From contig NC_061121.1 in the NCBI RefSeq assembly GCF_002878395.1, positions 47,469,423-47,533,422 of the forward strand: a stretch of DNA of 64,000 bases. The letters run 5' to 3'. Of this stretch, positions 34,171 to 45,914 are shown piece after piece (the stretch's first letter is position 1; each line of letters starts with the position of its first letter). The notes beneath the pieces were generated by a model. It ran no database searches and had not been told where the DNA came from. It saw nothing but the letters and a program-made list of their open reading frames with translations. Position numbers and translations under genes: made by a program. Source of the DNA: Capsicum annuum. Taxonomy: Eukaryota > Streptophyta > Magnoliopsida > Solanales > Solanaceae.

Positions 34171-36429
34171 TTGGCAAAAAATGGTGGAAAAAAGAGAGAA
34201 CAGAAACAAAAAAAAAAGAACAAATCGAGAGGGGAGAAAGGCTTAGGGGTGAAGATTTGAAACAAGAAAAAAAATTGAAAGAAAAGAGAGAAAGCAGCCT
34301 GTTTCAAAAATCTTAGCAAGGTCTAGTATTGCAATAGCTGGTTTTGTTTTCAGTTTGGTGTTAAAGTTGGTGTTTCGATTTAAGTTAGAAGTTGACGGAA
34401 TCTTGACGAGAAAACCCCAGTTTCGCTGCACCGAACAAGGTGTGAACCCCCTTCTTATTTCACTTCTATTTTTTTATCTTGTTTGGGTCGGCGAGTATGT
34501 TGGTCTAGTTTAGATTGAATTTGGTAAAGTTTGACGCTGACGTTGGTAAAGATAGATGATTGTGTGAATTTTGATCATTCAACTTATTGGCAATTGAATG
34601 TGAAATTGAGTATGTGTATGATTTTCTGTTGAGCTTGAGTGCTTCATTGTTGTTTCTCTGTCTTGCAGGTGAAATGTGGTGTTGTTTACATAAAACTATT
34701 TTGGGAATAAAAGTGTAATTTTCATGTGTTTCATGTCCATGAGAGTTTGTCTGGTTTTCAAAACATGTTAACAGGATTTGGAGAAGATTGATGTTTTAAG
34801 GATAGGCGGTTTTGTTTTGAAGTTTAGTTCATCGTTGGTATATTTTGAATTTATGGATGTACCTAAATTTTGGTTTCGAAGATTATCATGGGTGGGAATA
34901 CTATGGATATGTATGGACTGCTGTGTTTTTTTTTGTTCCTTAGTTTCTTGTTCCTCTTTTCTTTCTTTTCAAATTTTGTCCCACTAAAGATTGAATTGAG
35001 GTTTGAATTTAAGCCTAATTTGTTGGCGAATAACTAAATATAGATTTTGTTTTCGAGAAGTTATACCATATGGAGTTAGTAATACATGACTACCTAGTAT
35101 TTTCGGGTCCAAAATCACCTTGGTGTCCCCTGTTTTAGATTCGAGTGGTGTTGAAATTTAATTTCCTAATTTGTATATCCTTTTACGTTTGGGTTGGTTG
35201 TTGCTCTATTTTGGCTAAAGAAAGCTCTTTTTTTGGAATAAACAAGGACTTCAAAAACCTCTGTGGTGATATGTTTCCCATAGTCCAAACTGTTTGCTAT
35301 GAATTGGCTATTTGATTTTGCAAAACTGCGTAGTTCCACTTAATTTCTATTTGTTGTGTTATTCACTTCCTTCAGAAACTAGCGTCTCCTTGATGTTGTC
35401 TTGACATAGCAGGTTTAAAAGGTTTATCTAATCTATGTGTTGTTTGACTTGTTTCCCTGTTAACAAAAAGGAATATAGAATATGATACACTTTATCCATT
35501 TCAAAATTAATTAAGATTATTCAATTTTATATCTTTTCCATGGAAACATGATGAACTAACACGATATTTCTTTAGATGAACACAATTCTATTTAACATTT
35601 TCCAAATGTGCACATGCATTTAAGTATGAAATGCATCAACTAGCTAACCCTTCTTAAAGTAGTGTTTGAACGTGAATGCACATACTATGTTCGGTTGGAT
35701 CCAAAATAATTTTAATACCTGCCACCTTAAGGTTGATAAAAAATGGGCGAGTTTTTGTTTGTTTTCGAAGGACATTGTCCAGTTTTGAATTGGGGAAGCC
35801 CAAGTTTATCTTCACACGTTGAAGTAGGCATTATAGCACTAGACTTAGCATTCATAGATATGGACAAATTACTAGTTACTAAAGTTCTAGTCATGTTAAA
35901 ATATTTCCTTGTTCCCTGATGCATGCTTTAATTAATAATGTTTCATGTTAGGCTATGTTCTTAAATATTCCCCTGGTAAAATATTTATAGGAAGACGTAT
36001 GCTTACTTATTTGGAATATCCATCCTTTTATACATTTTTATTGCTTTGAGCACTCGCATGTATCATTTCTTTATCGATGTACTAATCTTTTACCCTTTTT
36101 TGTGTTACATGTGATCTCGAGAGTTGGGAGTTTCATAACGAAACTCATTTTCTGATCCAAGTATCGGGTCAAACGCTACTAGGATCGCAGAGTTTTTGGA
36201 GTCGCGCAAATTAGAAGTCCAAACTCCTAAATGGAGTCTAGTATCTCTTATCTTCTCTGAATTTGATTTATACTTGTCATGTTGAGTTTTAGAATGATAC
36301 TAACTCTTGTTATTGAATTTATTTTTAGATAACTTTACTTAGTTATTAAATTTATGTTATCTTGTTAACTGTTGATCCTTTAGAAGTAGTTTTAACATTC
36401 CGACTTTTGGAAATACCACGGGGTTATCA

Positions 36430-36431
<2 letters not shown>

Positions 36432-36478
<47 letters not shown>
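36432..36478. repeat. (TA)n microsatellite in the B 5' LTR
   Basis: About 23 uninterrupted TA units. The matching part of the 3' LTR is not in the window. Confidence 0.9.
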
Positions 36479-36480
<2 letters not shown>

Positions 36481-36879
36481 CATAATCGGTTAACTTTTAA
36501 AAAAAAAAGACTCATTACCAATATCTTAAATAAGATTAGCAACCTTCACATTTTTCTTTAAAATATAACAAAAGATAAATAAATGAAATTTCAGTTTTAA
36601 CTTATTTGAGAAAGTTATCAAAATTTCATATTTTTTCAAAAGAGTTTGTTCATCAACTTTTACTTTCTTAGTATATAACTCTAATGTTCAAGTCATATTT
36701 TTTATATATTTTTTTACGTTCGTTCGGGTTTTCTGATTCTCAAGAGATTAGAAAACATGAGGTATATACATTCTTTCGCTACCATGTACAAGGTACATCG
36801 TATTATTTTCACAACTACTACTTTACATCATATCTATTATTATCGTCATTATTTACACCATAATATTTGTAATTATTTC

Positions 36880-36880
36880 A

Positions 36881-36922
<42 letters not shown>
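36880..36922. repeat. (ATT)n microsatellite in the B 5' LTR
   Basis: About 14 uninterrupted ATT units, with further imperfect ATT units to about 36975. Confidence 0.9.
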
Positions 36923-37676
36923 GTTATCATCATTATTAATACTATTGTTATTACCATTATTATTACTATTATTATGATCATTTTCTTTATGCTTATGGAT
37001 TATATTATCACATTTTTCTTTTCGCTTATTTCTAATCTAAATCTCTTTAAGTTTCACAAATTAAGTAAAATTTCACATTTTTTTTCGTACTTTCAAGTAT
37101 ATTCATATTCACATTTTGTCTCAAATTATTTCACGCTTTAAAATATTTCTAAAAATTTTATTTACCCGCTCAATTTTGTACATATAAAGATAGTAAAATT
37201 TTTCCTTTATTTTATCAAAATCATAAAAAAATAAAAAGCTATTTTCATATCTTAAAATATTCATGCGATGATTGCATTATTTCCTTGTACGCGGTAGCAT
37301 TGTGTTTGTTATACCTTAAGTTTTCTCTCTTTTATATAAAATAGCAAGTAGAAAATAATAATGAAAGTTTTTCTTTTCACAATTTTCGCAAATAAATAAA
37401 GCAATAATTTTTCCTAAACTAACCATAAGGACTATCTTCGGATAGGCTCTGAGGGGTGGCTAACACCTGCCCCTCGAGTAACCAAAATCCTTACTCAGAA
37501 TCTCAAAATGTTTTCGACAGACAAAAACAGACTTTTTACAATAACAAATGGTTTTTCCTAATTTTTTTAAAAAGTTAGGTGACGACTTTAAAAAATAATT
37601 TTCAAAACCCAATAGTCATTAAATGCCACCATACGTCGTGTGTTGTTTCGACCAGTTCGGAATAGGGCTCGATAGA

Positions 37677-37696
37677 ATGGCGACTCTGCTGGGGAT
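37677..37696 (+). promoter_or_regulatory. Perfect tRNA-Arg primer-binding site of element B
   Basis: TGGCGACTCTGCTGGGGATC is, from memory, an exact 20-base complement of the 3' end (with CCA) of plant tRNA-Arg(ACG). It is the best-preserved PBS in the window. Confidence 0.9.
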
Positions 37697-38245
37697 CCTG
37701 AACTTAGGTTTAGCCTTAACATGCTTAGTTTCAAATTTTTCGTACTTTATTATGCTATTTGCTTACCTGTCTTTATATCATGCTTTCAGTGAAAGGACGC
37801 AAGCCAAATCCAAACTTGTGTTCCTTATTTGTTTGAACAACACTACTTGTTACTACTTTATCACTTGAATTTTCCTATCGAGTCTTTGGCTGTACATAAT
37901 TCACACACTATGATTCATGCGGAGGTTGTATCTATATTCCCCAATACCTTCTTTGGATTCCTTAGTTTCAGAGTTGGTGCAATTAGGTTAGTGCACCTTC
38001 TCGCAGCTATTCAGTCCCACTCTCAAACATTTAGGGAAAAATCTTACTCTAAAAATAGGTCATGTCGCATAAACCTTAGGCATGACGGTCCAAGGCATCG
38101 TCATCACAATTAGAAAACCACCCTTTTGTCAAAGGTTACAAACCTGTAGGCATATTTTGTGTGTTACTAATGTTGATGGTCCAAACTAAAATGCATAATG
38201 GATTTGAGATAAACGACTTATCATACCATTTACCTTTTATTTCAG
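37697..38245 (+). other. Element B leader before ORF1
   Basis: About 550 bp without a supported gene; two short open frames overlap here but show no domain. It ends in TACCTTTTATTTCAG directly before the ORF1 ATG, which looks like a 3' splice site. Confidence 0.45.
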
Positions 38246-39650
38246 ATGAATACCAACCAAACCATACTAAACATCCAAATAATTACCTCAGTCCCCCAAA
38301 ACTTACAAACCTAGTGGCAAAACATTCAAGCCATACATGGGGCCGAAGTCAGAGAACACTTAGGCTCTTTGGTGTTCCTCATGGTTATTCAGGCCAACGA
38401 AGCGCTCATGAAACTATTGGTTGAGTTTTGGGATCGTCCACCGCGAAATTTCAATTTCCAGACTTCGAAATCACCCCAACTTTGGAAGACATTAGTAACC
38501 TCACAGATTTGCCTCTTGAAGGGAGGTTGTCGTTAGTCCCGTCGGCCATGACCGACAATGGTTTTTTGGTTACTTTGGGTTTACAGGTAGACTGTGCACC
38601 GAGGAGCATCAGATACGGTTGGGTTAGCTTGGGTTACCTGTTTCAAAGATTTGGATATCAAATGAGTTATGACCATCACCGAGAGGACTTTGCTTATAGC
38701 AGAACAAGGTGAGAGAGTGTTTGCCCCATGGCTTTCGCACTTGCCTTACTAGGGATTCTATTTTTATCTCAAAAAAAGGGTCATATCAACATCAACTTGA
38801 TGCCTTTGGTTTTTACCATGTTCACCGGTTTTTAGAGGCTGACGTTCGTGCCAATGCTGCTGGTAGAATTATTCTGAGCTTTGTCTGCTTGCTCGAGAGG
38901 GAATAATTTCTTTGGTGGATGTAACCTGCTACTTCAAGTCTGGGCCGTGGAACATTTCTATCACCGGTCGCCAATCTGAGACAACTTAGAGGACGTCCCC
39001 AACATGATACAAAACCATGAACAGAGGTTAAGATTTTGGGAGTCACCACTAGGACCAGAAGAGTGGCGGGCTTATCTGACATACCTCACAGGAGATGCCA
39101 TCCAATGGAAGCTTCCTAGGATTACAGGGAGAGCACTGTTGAGAAGGTACATCAGTTATTTTATTGACCTGATTGGGTTGGAAGGAATCTAACCATACGC
39201 TCCACTTAGAGTTCTACATCAATTCGGCATAGAATAAAACATCCCTTTATGGTCGTCCATGGATCCAACGGAAATTACTTATGAAAAACAAGTTCCTTGG
39301 GACGGAATTACGAAGCTACAGAAAATGTGGATGAACATACTTTCAGCAGAAATTGGACAAAGAACTTGGTGTACCTCAGGGTATTACGCATAGAAAGTAG
39401 AAGGAGGTCCAATAACACGACTAAGCTAGGAAAGGATCCCTGGGTTGGAGGACAACGACCTTGTGTGTCAGGTGGCGAGGGAAATACTACCTCAATGTAT
39501 CTTACCACCTCCATGTACCGACAGGTAGTTCCGGGATTGGTGGATGACATGATTCCTCCAGACGATAATGATGATGTTAGGGAAGGCACAAACGAGGAAC
39601 TAGGTGACCAATCCATTAGGAATGAGCATGATTCAGACTACCCAGAGTGA
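38246..39650 (+). pseudogene. Element B ORF1 (DUF7745-like), broken
   Basis: The start ATG at 38246 gives MNTNQTILNIQIITSVPQN. After a frameshift near 38430, the hallmark FQFPDFEITPTLEDISNLTD appears (38450-38510), parallel to FSDFELTPTLEEITGY in element A. Further blocks are YQHQLDAFGFYHVHRFLEAD, RIILSFVCLLERE and NHEQRLRFWESPLGPEEWRAY with GDAIQWKLPRITGRALLRRY (39004-39190). The last resembles the EIRDWVKLFRSL..IRGVQP block of A. The acidic C-terminus ends at the TGA at 39648. About 470 codons with several frameshifts and stops. Known as Ogre ORF1; biochemical role unknown. Confidence 0.7.
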
Positions 39651-40186
39651 CTGATAAATAATCAAGATTTCATGGACTATTTTCTGTGCCCAGGAGATGA
39701 CGATGAAGACGGCCCCACTTGGCCTTAGACTTCCTTTCCTATTGTACTTTTATGTTCCCTAAAAAGAGCCACATGGCCCACTCCGTTGTAAGCCCTCACG
39801 ACCATCCTTTCAATTTCTTTCAAGCTGTCGATGATCTGTTTTGATGTAACCTTTTGAAACACCATTGTTCAATGAAAGTTGTGATTATTCTGAAATCCAA
39901 ATGTGTTTAAATAGACTGTTTATCATTAAATTGATTGAAATGTAGGCCTACCTCTGAAAAAAAGAGGCACTATATTAGGACGCGTTTGGATGTCACCAAC
40001 TTGGTGTATATATGTGTCACTTACTTGATACATTTTCATTATTGCCCAAACTAACATAGTTTCCTTTTTTTTTCTTTCTATCTTTCCTTTTGTTTATTAA
40101 TTCCCTAAATAAAAGAAAAAAAAAGTTGATTTATGTCGACTGGAAAGCTGGTGGAATCCTAGTACAACCTTCGATTGAAAGATAAA
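39651..40186 (+). other. Element B spacer between ORF1 and gag
   Basis: About 540 bp, non-coding. Contains TGTAGGCCTACCTCTG and a pyrimidine-rich run (40050-40100). I do not find a full conserved UTR motif here, unlike in elements A and C. Confidence 0.45.
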
Positions 40187-41545
40187 ATGACTAACAGAGA
40201 CAAGGCTGCGACTATCCCAGTGGATGACACTGAGAGTTCTCAAGACCGTTAGAAACTCAGAATGATGGTCAAATGGCCAATATGATACAGGAAATCAAGG
40301 TCCTAAAAGAATAACTCCGTCAAATGCGGGATCTAATCAAGCTTACAATAGCTAGCTTTCTCGCTCAGCCGCAGGCTCCAAGTATTGAATTACCTCTAGG
40401 CACTTCTGCTAACCAAGAAAGTATACCGAATGCTCAAGCCCCACCAGCTCTTCAACCTACTATCGAAACTACACCTGCTTATTTATTTCCTACCCAGAAC
40501 TTTACTGTTCCAGTCCATCCAAAAATACAGCACATACCCGAGGCATATGTTACTTGTGAGATACCTGTGCCACCTATATATGCTACCGAAGCTCCTGCTT
40601 TCGCAATATCGGCGACTCTTAAGGTTTCGTATGAGTTTGATCGGTATGCAAGATTGGGAAAATATGTCCAATCAAGTGAAGAAGGGTCAATAGCAGCCTA
40701 GCTTGAGAGTTTAAAAAGAGCATTCAGAAACATGCAAGTCACCAGAGGGACTGAAATTTTGGACTACGACGATTTATGCATTCATCCGAACATTGACATG
40801 CCAGTGGGATACAAACCACCAAAGTTTGATGTATTTGATAGAAAGGATGACCCGCATGCACACCTGAGGGCTTGTTGTGGCAAGTTGGTTCGGGTAGGAA
40901 GGAACGAAAAGTTGAGAATGAAGTTATTCATTCGGAGCTTGTCAGGAGAAGCTTTGACTTAGTATACCTGACAAAACCCCTGTAAGTGGCATGACTGGTG
41001 GGAAATGGCTGAGGACTTCATGAGTCGCTTCAGATTTTACACTGAGATTTCCCCAGAAAGGTTCTCATTGGAAAACATATAGAAGAAGCCATCTGAATCA
41101 TTTTAAGAATATGCATGGCATTGGAGACCCAAGGCTACGAGGATCCAACCTTCACTTGATGAAAGTGAGCTCTCCAAATATTTTATCCAAGCACAAGAGG
41201 GTGTTTACTTTGACAAGATGATGTCAATGATGGGCCAAAAGTTTGCGGAATTGGTCAAAATGGGAGATTTCATAAAAGAAGCATCAAGTCAGGAAAGATA
41301 CAATCTATGGCTACATTACAAGCTGCGTGTAAGGCCATGCAGACTGGTTTCATTAATGGTAACAAGAAAAAGAGGGAAGATATCTCAGCCATCACACCAT
41401 ACTACCGACCTGAAAATTCTTCCCACCATTACCCTAACAACCCCCAAATTATTCCACACATTCCAGTATACAATACTAAATCGCATTATAATCCACCTTG
41501 AGCTCCAGCATACCAAAATCCACCAAGACCATATGCCCCTATTAT
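40187..41545 (+). pseudogene. gag: Element B gag, broken and 3' deleted
   Basis: The start ATG at 40187 gives MTNRDKAATIPVDDTESSQD. A helical segment (MIQEIKVLKE-like) and a Pro/Ala-rich stretch (40430-40620: PPALQPTIETTPAYLFPTQ) follow. The capsid block lies at 40732-40960: YDDLCIHPNIDMPVGYKPPK, DDPHAHLRACCGKLVRVGR, LRMKLFIRSLSGEALT. Continuation: WHDWWEMAEDFMSRFRFYTE, YFIQAQEGVYFDKMMSMMG and FAELVKMGDF. It ends in a Tyr/Pro-rich tail (41400-41540), where a deletion joins it to RT, so no zinc knuckle is present. Confidence 0.8.
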
Positions 41546-42448
41546 TTACAAAAGTTGGGACATCGTCATTACATCTATAAGGAGATCGGACCATTTAGAC
41601 GATTTACAAAAGTTCTTTGAAAGGCTGCGAAGGTACGACCTAAAGTTGAATCCAGCTAAATGCGCCTTTGGAGTTCCCGCAGAAATGTTATTGGGATTCA
41701 TTGTTAGTAGGAGAGGTATAGAGTTGGACCCATCCAAGATAAAAGTAATCCAAAACTTACCACCTCCTAAGACCAAAAATGATGTAATGAGCTTCTTGGA
41801 AAGACTCAATTCTATTAGTCAATTCATAGCTCAGTCCACAATAATTTGTGAACCAATATTCAAGTTGTTGAAAAAAATGTCGCCACTGGATAGACTGAAG
41901 AATGTCAGGAGGCTTTTGACAAAATCAAGGAATATTTGTCTAACCCACCAGTATTAGTTCCACTAGAACCAGGAAATCCATTGTTGCTATATCTATCTGT
42001 TATGGATAGTACCTTTGGATGTGTTTTAGGGCAGCATGATAATACAGGAAGGAAAGAGCAAGCCATTTACTACCTGAGTAAGAAGTTCACGTTGTATAAA
42101 GCTAGGTATACATTGTTGGAGCGGACCTATTGCGCATTAACCTGGGTTGCTCAGAAGTTAAGGCACTACCTATCCGTGTATACCATATAGTTGATTTCAA
42201 GAATGGATCCACTAAAGTACATATTTCAGAAGCCAATGCCTACTGGAAAGTTGGCAAAATAGCAGATCTTGTTGAGTGAGTTTGACATTATGTACGTGAC
42301 ACAAAAATCCATCAAAGGACAAGCTTTGGCTGGTCACCTCGCAAAAAATCCAGTGGATCAAGATTACACGCCGCTCAATACCTACTTTCCTGATGAAGAG
42401 GTGTTATTTGCGGGAGAGGACATCTCAGAACCATATGATGGATGAAGG
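41546..42448 (+). pseudogene. pol: Element B RT thumb and gypsy RNase H (N-terminal RT deleted)
   Basis: The sequence enters pol inside the RT YxDD motif: DIVITSIRRSDHLDDLQKFF follows the join. LNPAKCAFGVPAEMLLGFIV, RRGIELDPSKIKVIQNLPPP and CEPIFKLLKK are the thumb/connection. After a frameshift near 41880, LSNPPVLVPLEPG, FGCVLGQHDNTGRKEQAIYY, YTLLERTYCALTWVAQKLRH and ALAGHLAKNPVDQDY are the gypsy RNase H. Protease, intron and the RT fingers/palm are missing. Stops are present at about 42190 and 42260. Confidence 0.8.
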
Positions 42449-42870
42449 ATGTTCTTTGATGGAGCAGTGAACTTCAAAAGACTCAAAATTGGAGCAGTCC
42501 TAGTTTCAAAAATAGGTCAAAATTACCCAATATCGGCAAAGATTAGGTTTCCTTGCATGAATAACATGGTAGAATATGAGGCTTGCATTCTCGGGATTAG
42601 GATGGTAGTAGGCATGGACATTAAAGAGCTATTGGTGATAGGAGATTCATATTTGTTGATCCTTCAGGTGCAAGGAGATCGGACCACCAAGAATGTCAAA
42701 ATCCTTCCTTATGTGCAATGTGTTAAGGAATTGAGCAAAAGGTTTACAAAGATCAAATTCAAGCATGTCCATCGAATTTAAAATGAGTTCGCCGATGCCT
42801 TGGCGACACTATCTTCAATGATTCAGCATCCAAATAAGAATTACATCAATCCTATCAAAGTGGAGATTCA
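42449..42870 (+). pseudogene. pol: Element B second (archaeal-type) RNase H
   Basis: A frame open for 110 codons begins MFFDGAVNFKRLKIGAVLVS. Candidate catalytic acidic residues are D in FFDGA, E in NNMVEYEACILG, D in LLVIGDSYLL and D in EFADALATL, beyond a stop at 42779. This D-E-D-D set is that of the additional aRNase H acquired by Tat/Ogre-lineage elements (family knowledge). It lies between the gypsy RNase H and integrase, as expected. Only one stop interrupts the domain. Confidence 0.75.
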
Positions 42871-42949
42871 TGATCAATAAGCCTACTACTTCCATATAGA
42901 TGAAGAGCCAGATGGAAAGCCATGGTACTATGATATTAAGAGGTTACAT

Positions 42950-44192
42950 GAAGTGGGAGAATATCCAGAAGGCGCTACTGGTAAGAAGACAGAAGGCGCT
43001 ACTGGTAAGAAGAAGAGGACTTTAAGAAGGATGACCAATCACTTCTTTCTCAACAGGGAAATCCTATATAGGAGGACTCCAGACATAAGATTGCTACAAA
43101 CCGTCGATGCCACGGAGTCCACAAGATTGTTAGAGGAGATACATGCCGGAACTCGTGGACCCTACATGAACGGTTTCATGCTTGCAAAGAAGATATTGAG
43201 AGTTGGATACTTTTTGATGACCATGGAGAGGGATAGCATTCGATTTGTGCAGAAGTGTCACCAATGTCAAGTTTATGGAGACTTATACGAGTTTTGCCAA
43301 ATGAACTCAATGTGATGGGTTCTCCTTGGCCGTTTGCTACTTGGGGCATGGATGTTATTAGGCCCATAGAGCCTCCTACATCCACTGGACGCCGTTTTAT
43401 CTTGTTCGCTATCTATTACATCACAAAGTGGGTTGAGGCCTCAACATATAAGGCCGTAACCAAGAAGGTGGTAGCGGATTTTGTTCGAACAACTTAGTCT
43501 GTCGGTTTGGAATTCCAGAATCAATCATAACAGATAATGGAGCTAATCTTAATAGTGACCTGATGAGAGAGATTTGCAAAAGGTTTAAGATCTCTCATCG
43601 AAATTCCATGACGTATCGACCATAAATGAATGGAGCAGTTGAAGCTGTAAACAAGAATATCAAGAGGATCTTAAGGAAGATAGTGGACGGTAATAAGGAA
43701 TGGCATGAGAAGTTGTCATATGCTTTTCTTGGATAACGCACCACAATCAAAACTTCTACTGGGGAAACTCCCTACATGTTGGTTTATGGGTCGGAAGCAG
43801 TGATACCTACAGAAGTGGAGATACCTTCATTAAGAATTATCCAGGAGGTTGGTCTAGATAACGCCGAATGGATTCATAGCAGGATCGAGCAGTTGATGTT
43901 TATTGATGAAAAAAGATTAGACACAGTCTGTCATGGTCAATTCTATCAAAATATAATGATTAAGGCATTCAACAAGAAAGTCAAGCCTCGATGATTCACA
44001 CCAGGACAGCTGGTATTGAAGAAGATATTCCCTCACCAAGATGAAGCCAAAGGGAAATTTGCACCAAATTAGCAAGGTCCTTACATAGTTCACCGAGTAC
44101 TCTCAGGAGGAGCAGTAATCCTCACAGAAATGGATGGCACAATAAGCAAGAAGCTGATCAACTTAGACGCTATCAAGAAATACTACATTTGA
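42950..44192 (+). pseudogene. pol: Element B integrase, broken
   Basis: The N-terminal zinc finger region shows EEIHAGTRGPYMNGFMLAKK and FVQKCHQCQVYGDL: first His and both Cys are present, the second His is replaced by Phe. A frameshift at about 43285 follows. The catalytic core has WGMDVIRPIEP (first Asp), IITDNGANLNSDLM (second Asp) and MNGAVEAVNKNIKR (Glu), i.e. a complete D,D,E set, interrupted by stops at about 43495, 43623 and 43735. The C-terminal part has TGETPYMLVYGSEAVIPTEV, VCHGQFYQN, FTPGQLVLKKIFPHQDEAK and a terminal IKKYYI ending at the TGA at 44190. A 2-copy EGATGKK insertion lies at 42970-43010. Confidence 0.85.
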
Positions 44193-44247
44193 AGACATTA
44201 GGACTAGTTGTTTCTTTGTACTTTTTGCATTTTTCTCTAATGTAACA

Positions 44248-44780
44248 GAACTACGTATTAGCCTAAATTCCCACGGCGGGATACGTAGGCAGCCCACATA
44301 GGGTTCGGTTCCCCTTAGAAAACCCAAAAATATCATCCTTTTATATATTTAGAACTACGCTCGACCTAACTTCCCACGGAGGGATACGTTGGCAATCCAC
44401 ATCGAATTTGGTCCGTTCATATTTTACCTTTTCATTGTACTGAACTATGGCCTGACCTAATTCCACTTGGATACATAGGCAGCCTGAGTTAGGCCAGGTC
44501 ATTGCATTATTTTACTTTATCTTTTGTATCAAACTATGTTATGACCTAACTCCTATTCTTAGGATACTTAGGCATCCTAAGTCAGGCTCGGTCATAACAC
44601 TACATATCTTCACTTTTCCCATTGTAATTGAACTACTTCATGACCTGATTCCACTTGGATACGTAGGCAGTCTGAGTCAGACTCGGTCGCTGTATTTCAT
44701 ACTTCATTCTCCACTCTCGAACTACGCATAGAACTGATTCTTATCTTAAGGATACGTAGGCAACCTGAAAGGTTCGGTCT
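44248..44780 (+). repeat. Six tandem copies of the conserved UTR motif, element B 3' UTR
   Basis: Copies start near 44248, 44352, 44442, 44531, 44630 and 44719 (spacing 89-104 bp). Each has GAACTACG (or ACTATG), then GACCTGATTCC or GACCTAATTCC, then GGATACGTAGGCAGCC, then a (G)GTTCGGT(C) tail. The first copy begins 55 bases after the integrase stop codon. The unit between copies is filled with T-rich sequence. Confidence 0.85.
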
Positions 44781-45429
44781 TACCTTAAGGAAAATCCCCT
44801 TTGCTCATAGTATAGCCCCAGAATATAAGAGATCTCACCGCCAGAATCGTTATAGAATCGACAGTCAGAGCAGCTCCACCCGAAGGATAAATCTACATGG
44901 GTCATGGTCAACAAATGGAGGCTTAACAGATTTTCGACCGTGTCATAATCTAAAAACGATAAAGGATTACTATATATACTTAATATATATGTAATATTTG
45001 CAAAAACATATATACATATATGTATTTTCACCATACTTTCAACTTTTCCACCTACTGAGACTCCATATTCGGGAGTGATTGAGCAACCGAGAGAGTGTTG
45101 AAGAATTCTGTAAACAAAGCCAGGATCCCCAAGTCAACACAAATCAACACCCCCTTCCAAATAAGAATTTTTCTTTGAGCGCAGGAAAATAGTAATTGGA
45201 AAACTACATCAAGTTAAGCTTTGGAATAGGATCAGAGGCATCATACGGCTTACCACTACGATATGAGCAAAATATTCTTTCCTTACTTTATTCTCTATAC
45301 AACAGTTATACTAATCCTCACAAGCTCTAAGATTTTTATTCAGATTCTTTCGTAGGTATATTTTGAAAACCCGGGTCAGAAACTAAGAGAAGAGTATACT
45401 CATAGGAAGATTAGGCTATTTACTTCTCT

Positions 45430-45780
45430 CAGCAAACTCCACAAATCGGAGAGTGCCGTCTGACCTCTATAAAGTCAAGATTTCCCAGGGCAAGGACTGC
45501 ATATAAGCAAACAAAGTCAAGCTTCCGTATTCTAAAGGACTGTATATAAGCAAAAAAAGTCGAGTTCCATATTCTGAAGACTGTACATAAGCAAGCAAAG
45601 TGATCCTCTGCCATCTTAGATGATGCGAATGAGAAATACAACTCTCCGTCATGCAGGAGTTATGCACCAGTAAGGGGAACGCCCCGCCATAAATAAGAGA
45701 ATGTATATAAGCAAAGCAACACTCCGCCATATTGGAGAATCGTATTTCAGAAAACAAAGCACAGCCTGCCAATTAGAGGC
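45430..45780 (+). repeat. Degenerate tandem repeat with GTATATAAGCAAA cores
   Basis: About six units of 42-60 bp combine CTCCGCCAT.TT.GGAGA-like and (C/T)TGTATATAAGCAAACAAAGT-like halves. It belongs to the 3' UTR of element B; overlapping open frames on both strands are repeat translations. Confidence 0.6.
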
Positions 45781-45914
45781 CCACAAGAAAGCACGTAAGA
45801 AAGCCACTATCACAACAGCATTAAGTTCCAGTAGCAATACCGTCATCTCGTTCAGACTGAGGGTCGCGTTGACAAATATGAGGCATTTTACCTTTGGGAA
45901 AATGTCCCACTGTC

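Larger units (their letters stand above)
32737..37672 (+). repeat. 5' LTR of element B (about 4.9 kb)
   Basis: It begins TGTTCACACCCAATTTTGAC. The first 2.9 kb aligns with 46784-49766 block by block. The end is put at 37672 by assuming the 4-nt spacer before the PBS seen in A and C; the expected terminal CA is decayed. It contains a TATA box, dinucleotide and trinucleotide microsatellites and the U5 block GAGGGGTGGCTAACACCTGC (near 37450). Open frames inside are duplicated in the 3' LTR and are not genes. Confidence 0.85.

Noticed and set aside
36432..36478. (TA)n tract as a replication origin or matrix attachment site
   Set aside because: A simple microsatellite inside an LTR; nothing else supports such a role.
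36757..36939. Poly-tyrosine frame
   Set aside because: It is the translation of the (ATT)n microsatellite in the B LTR.
37677..37696. tRNA-Arg gene fragment
   Set aside because: Only the complement of the tRNA 3' end is present, directly after an LTR, so it is a primer-binding site and not a tRNA gene.
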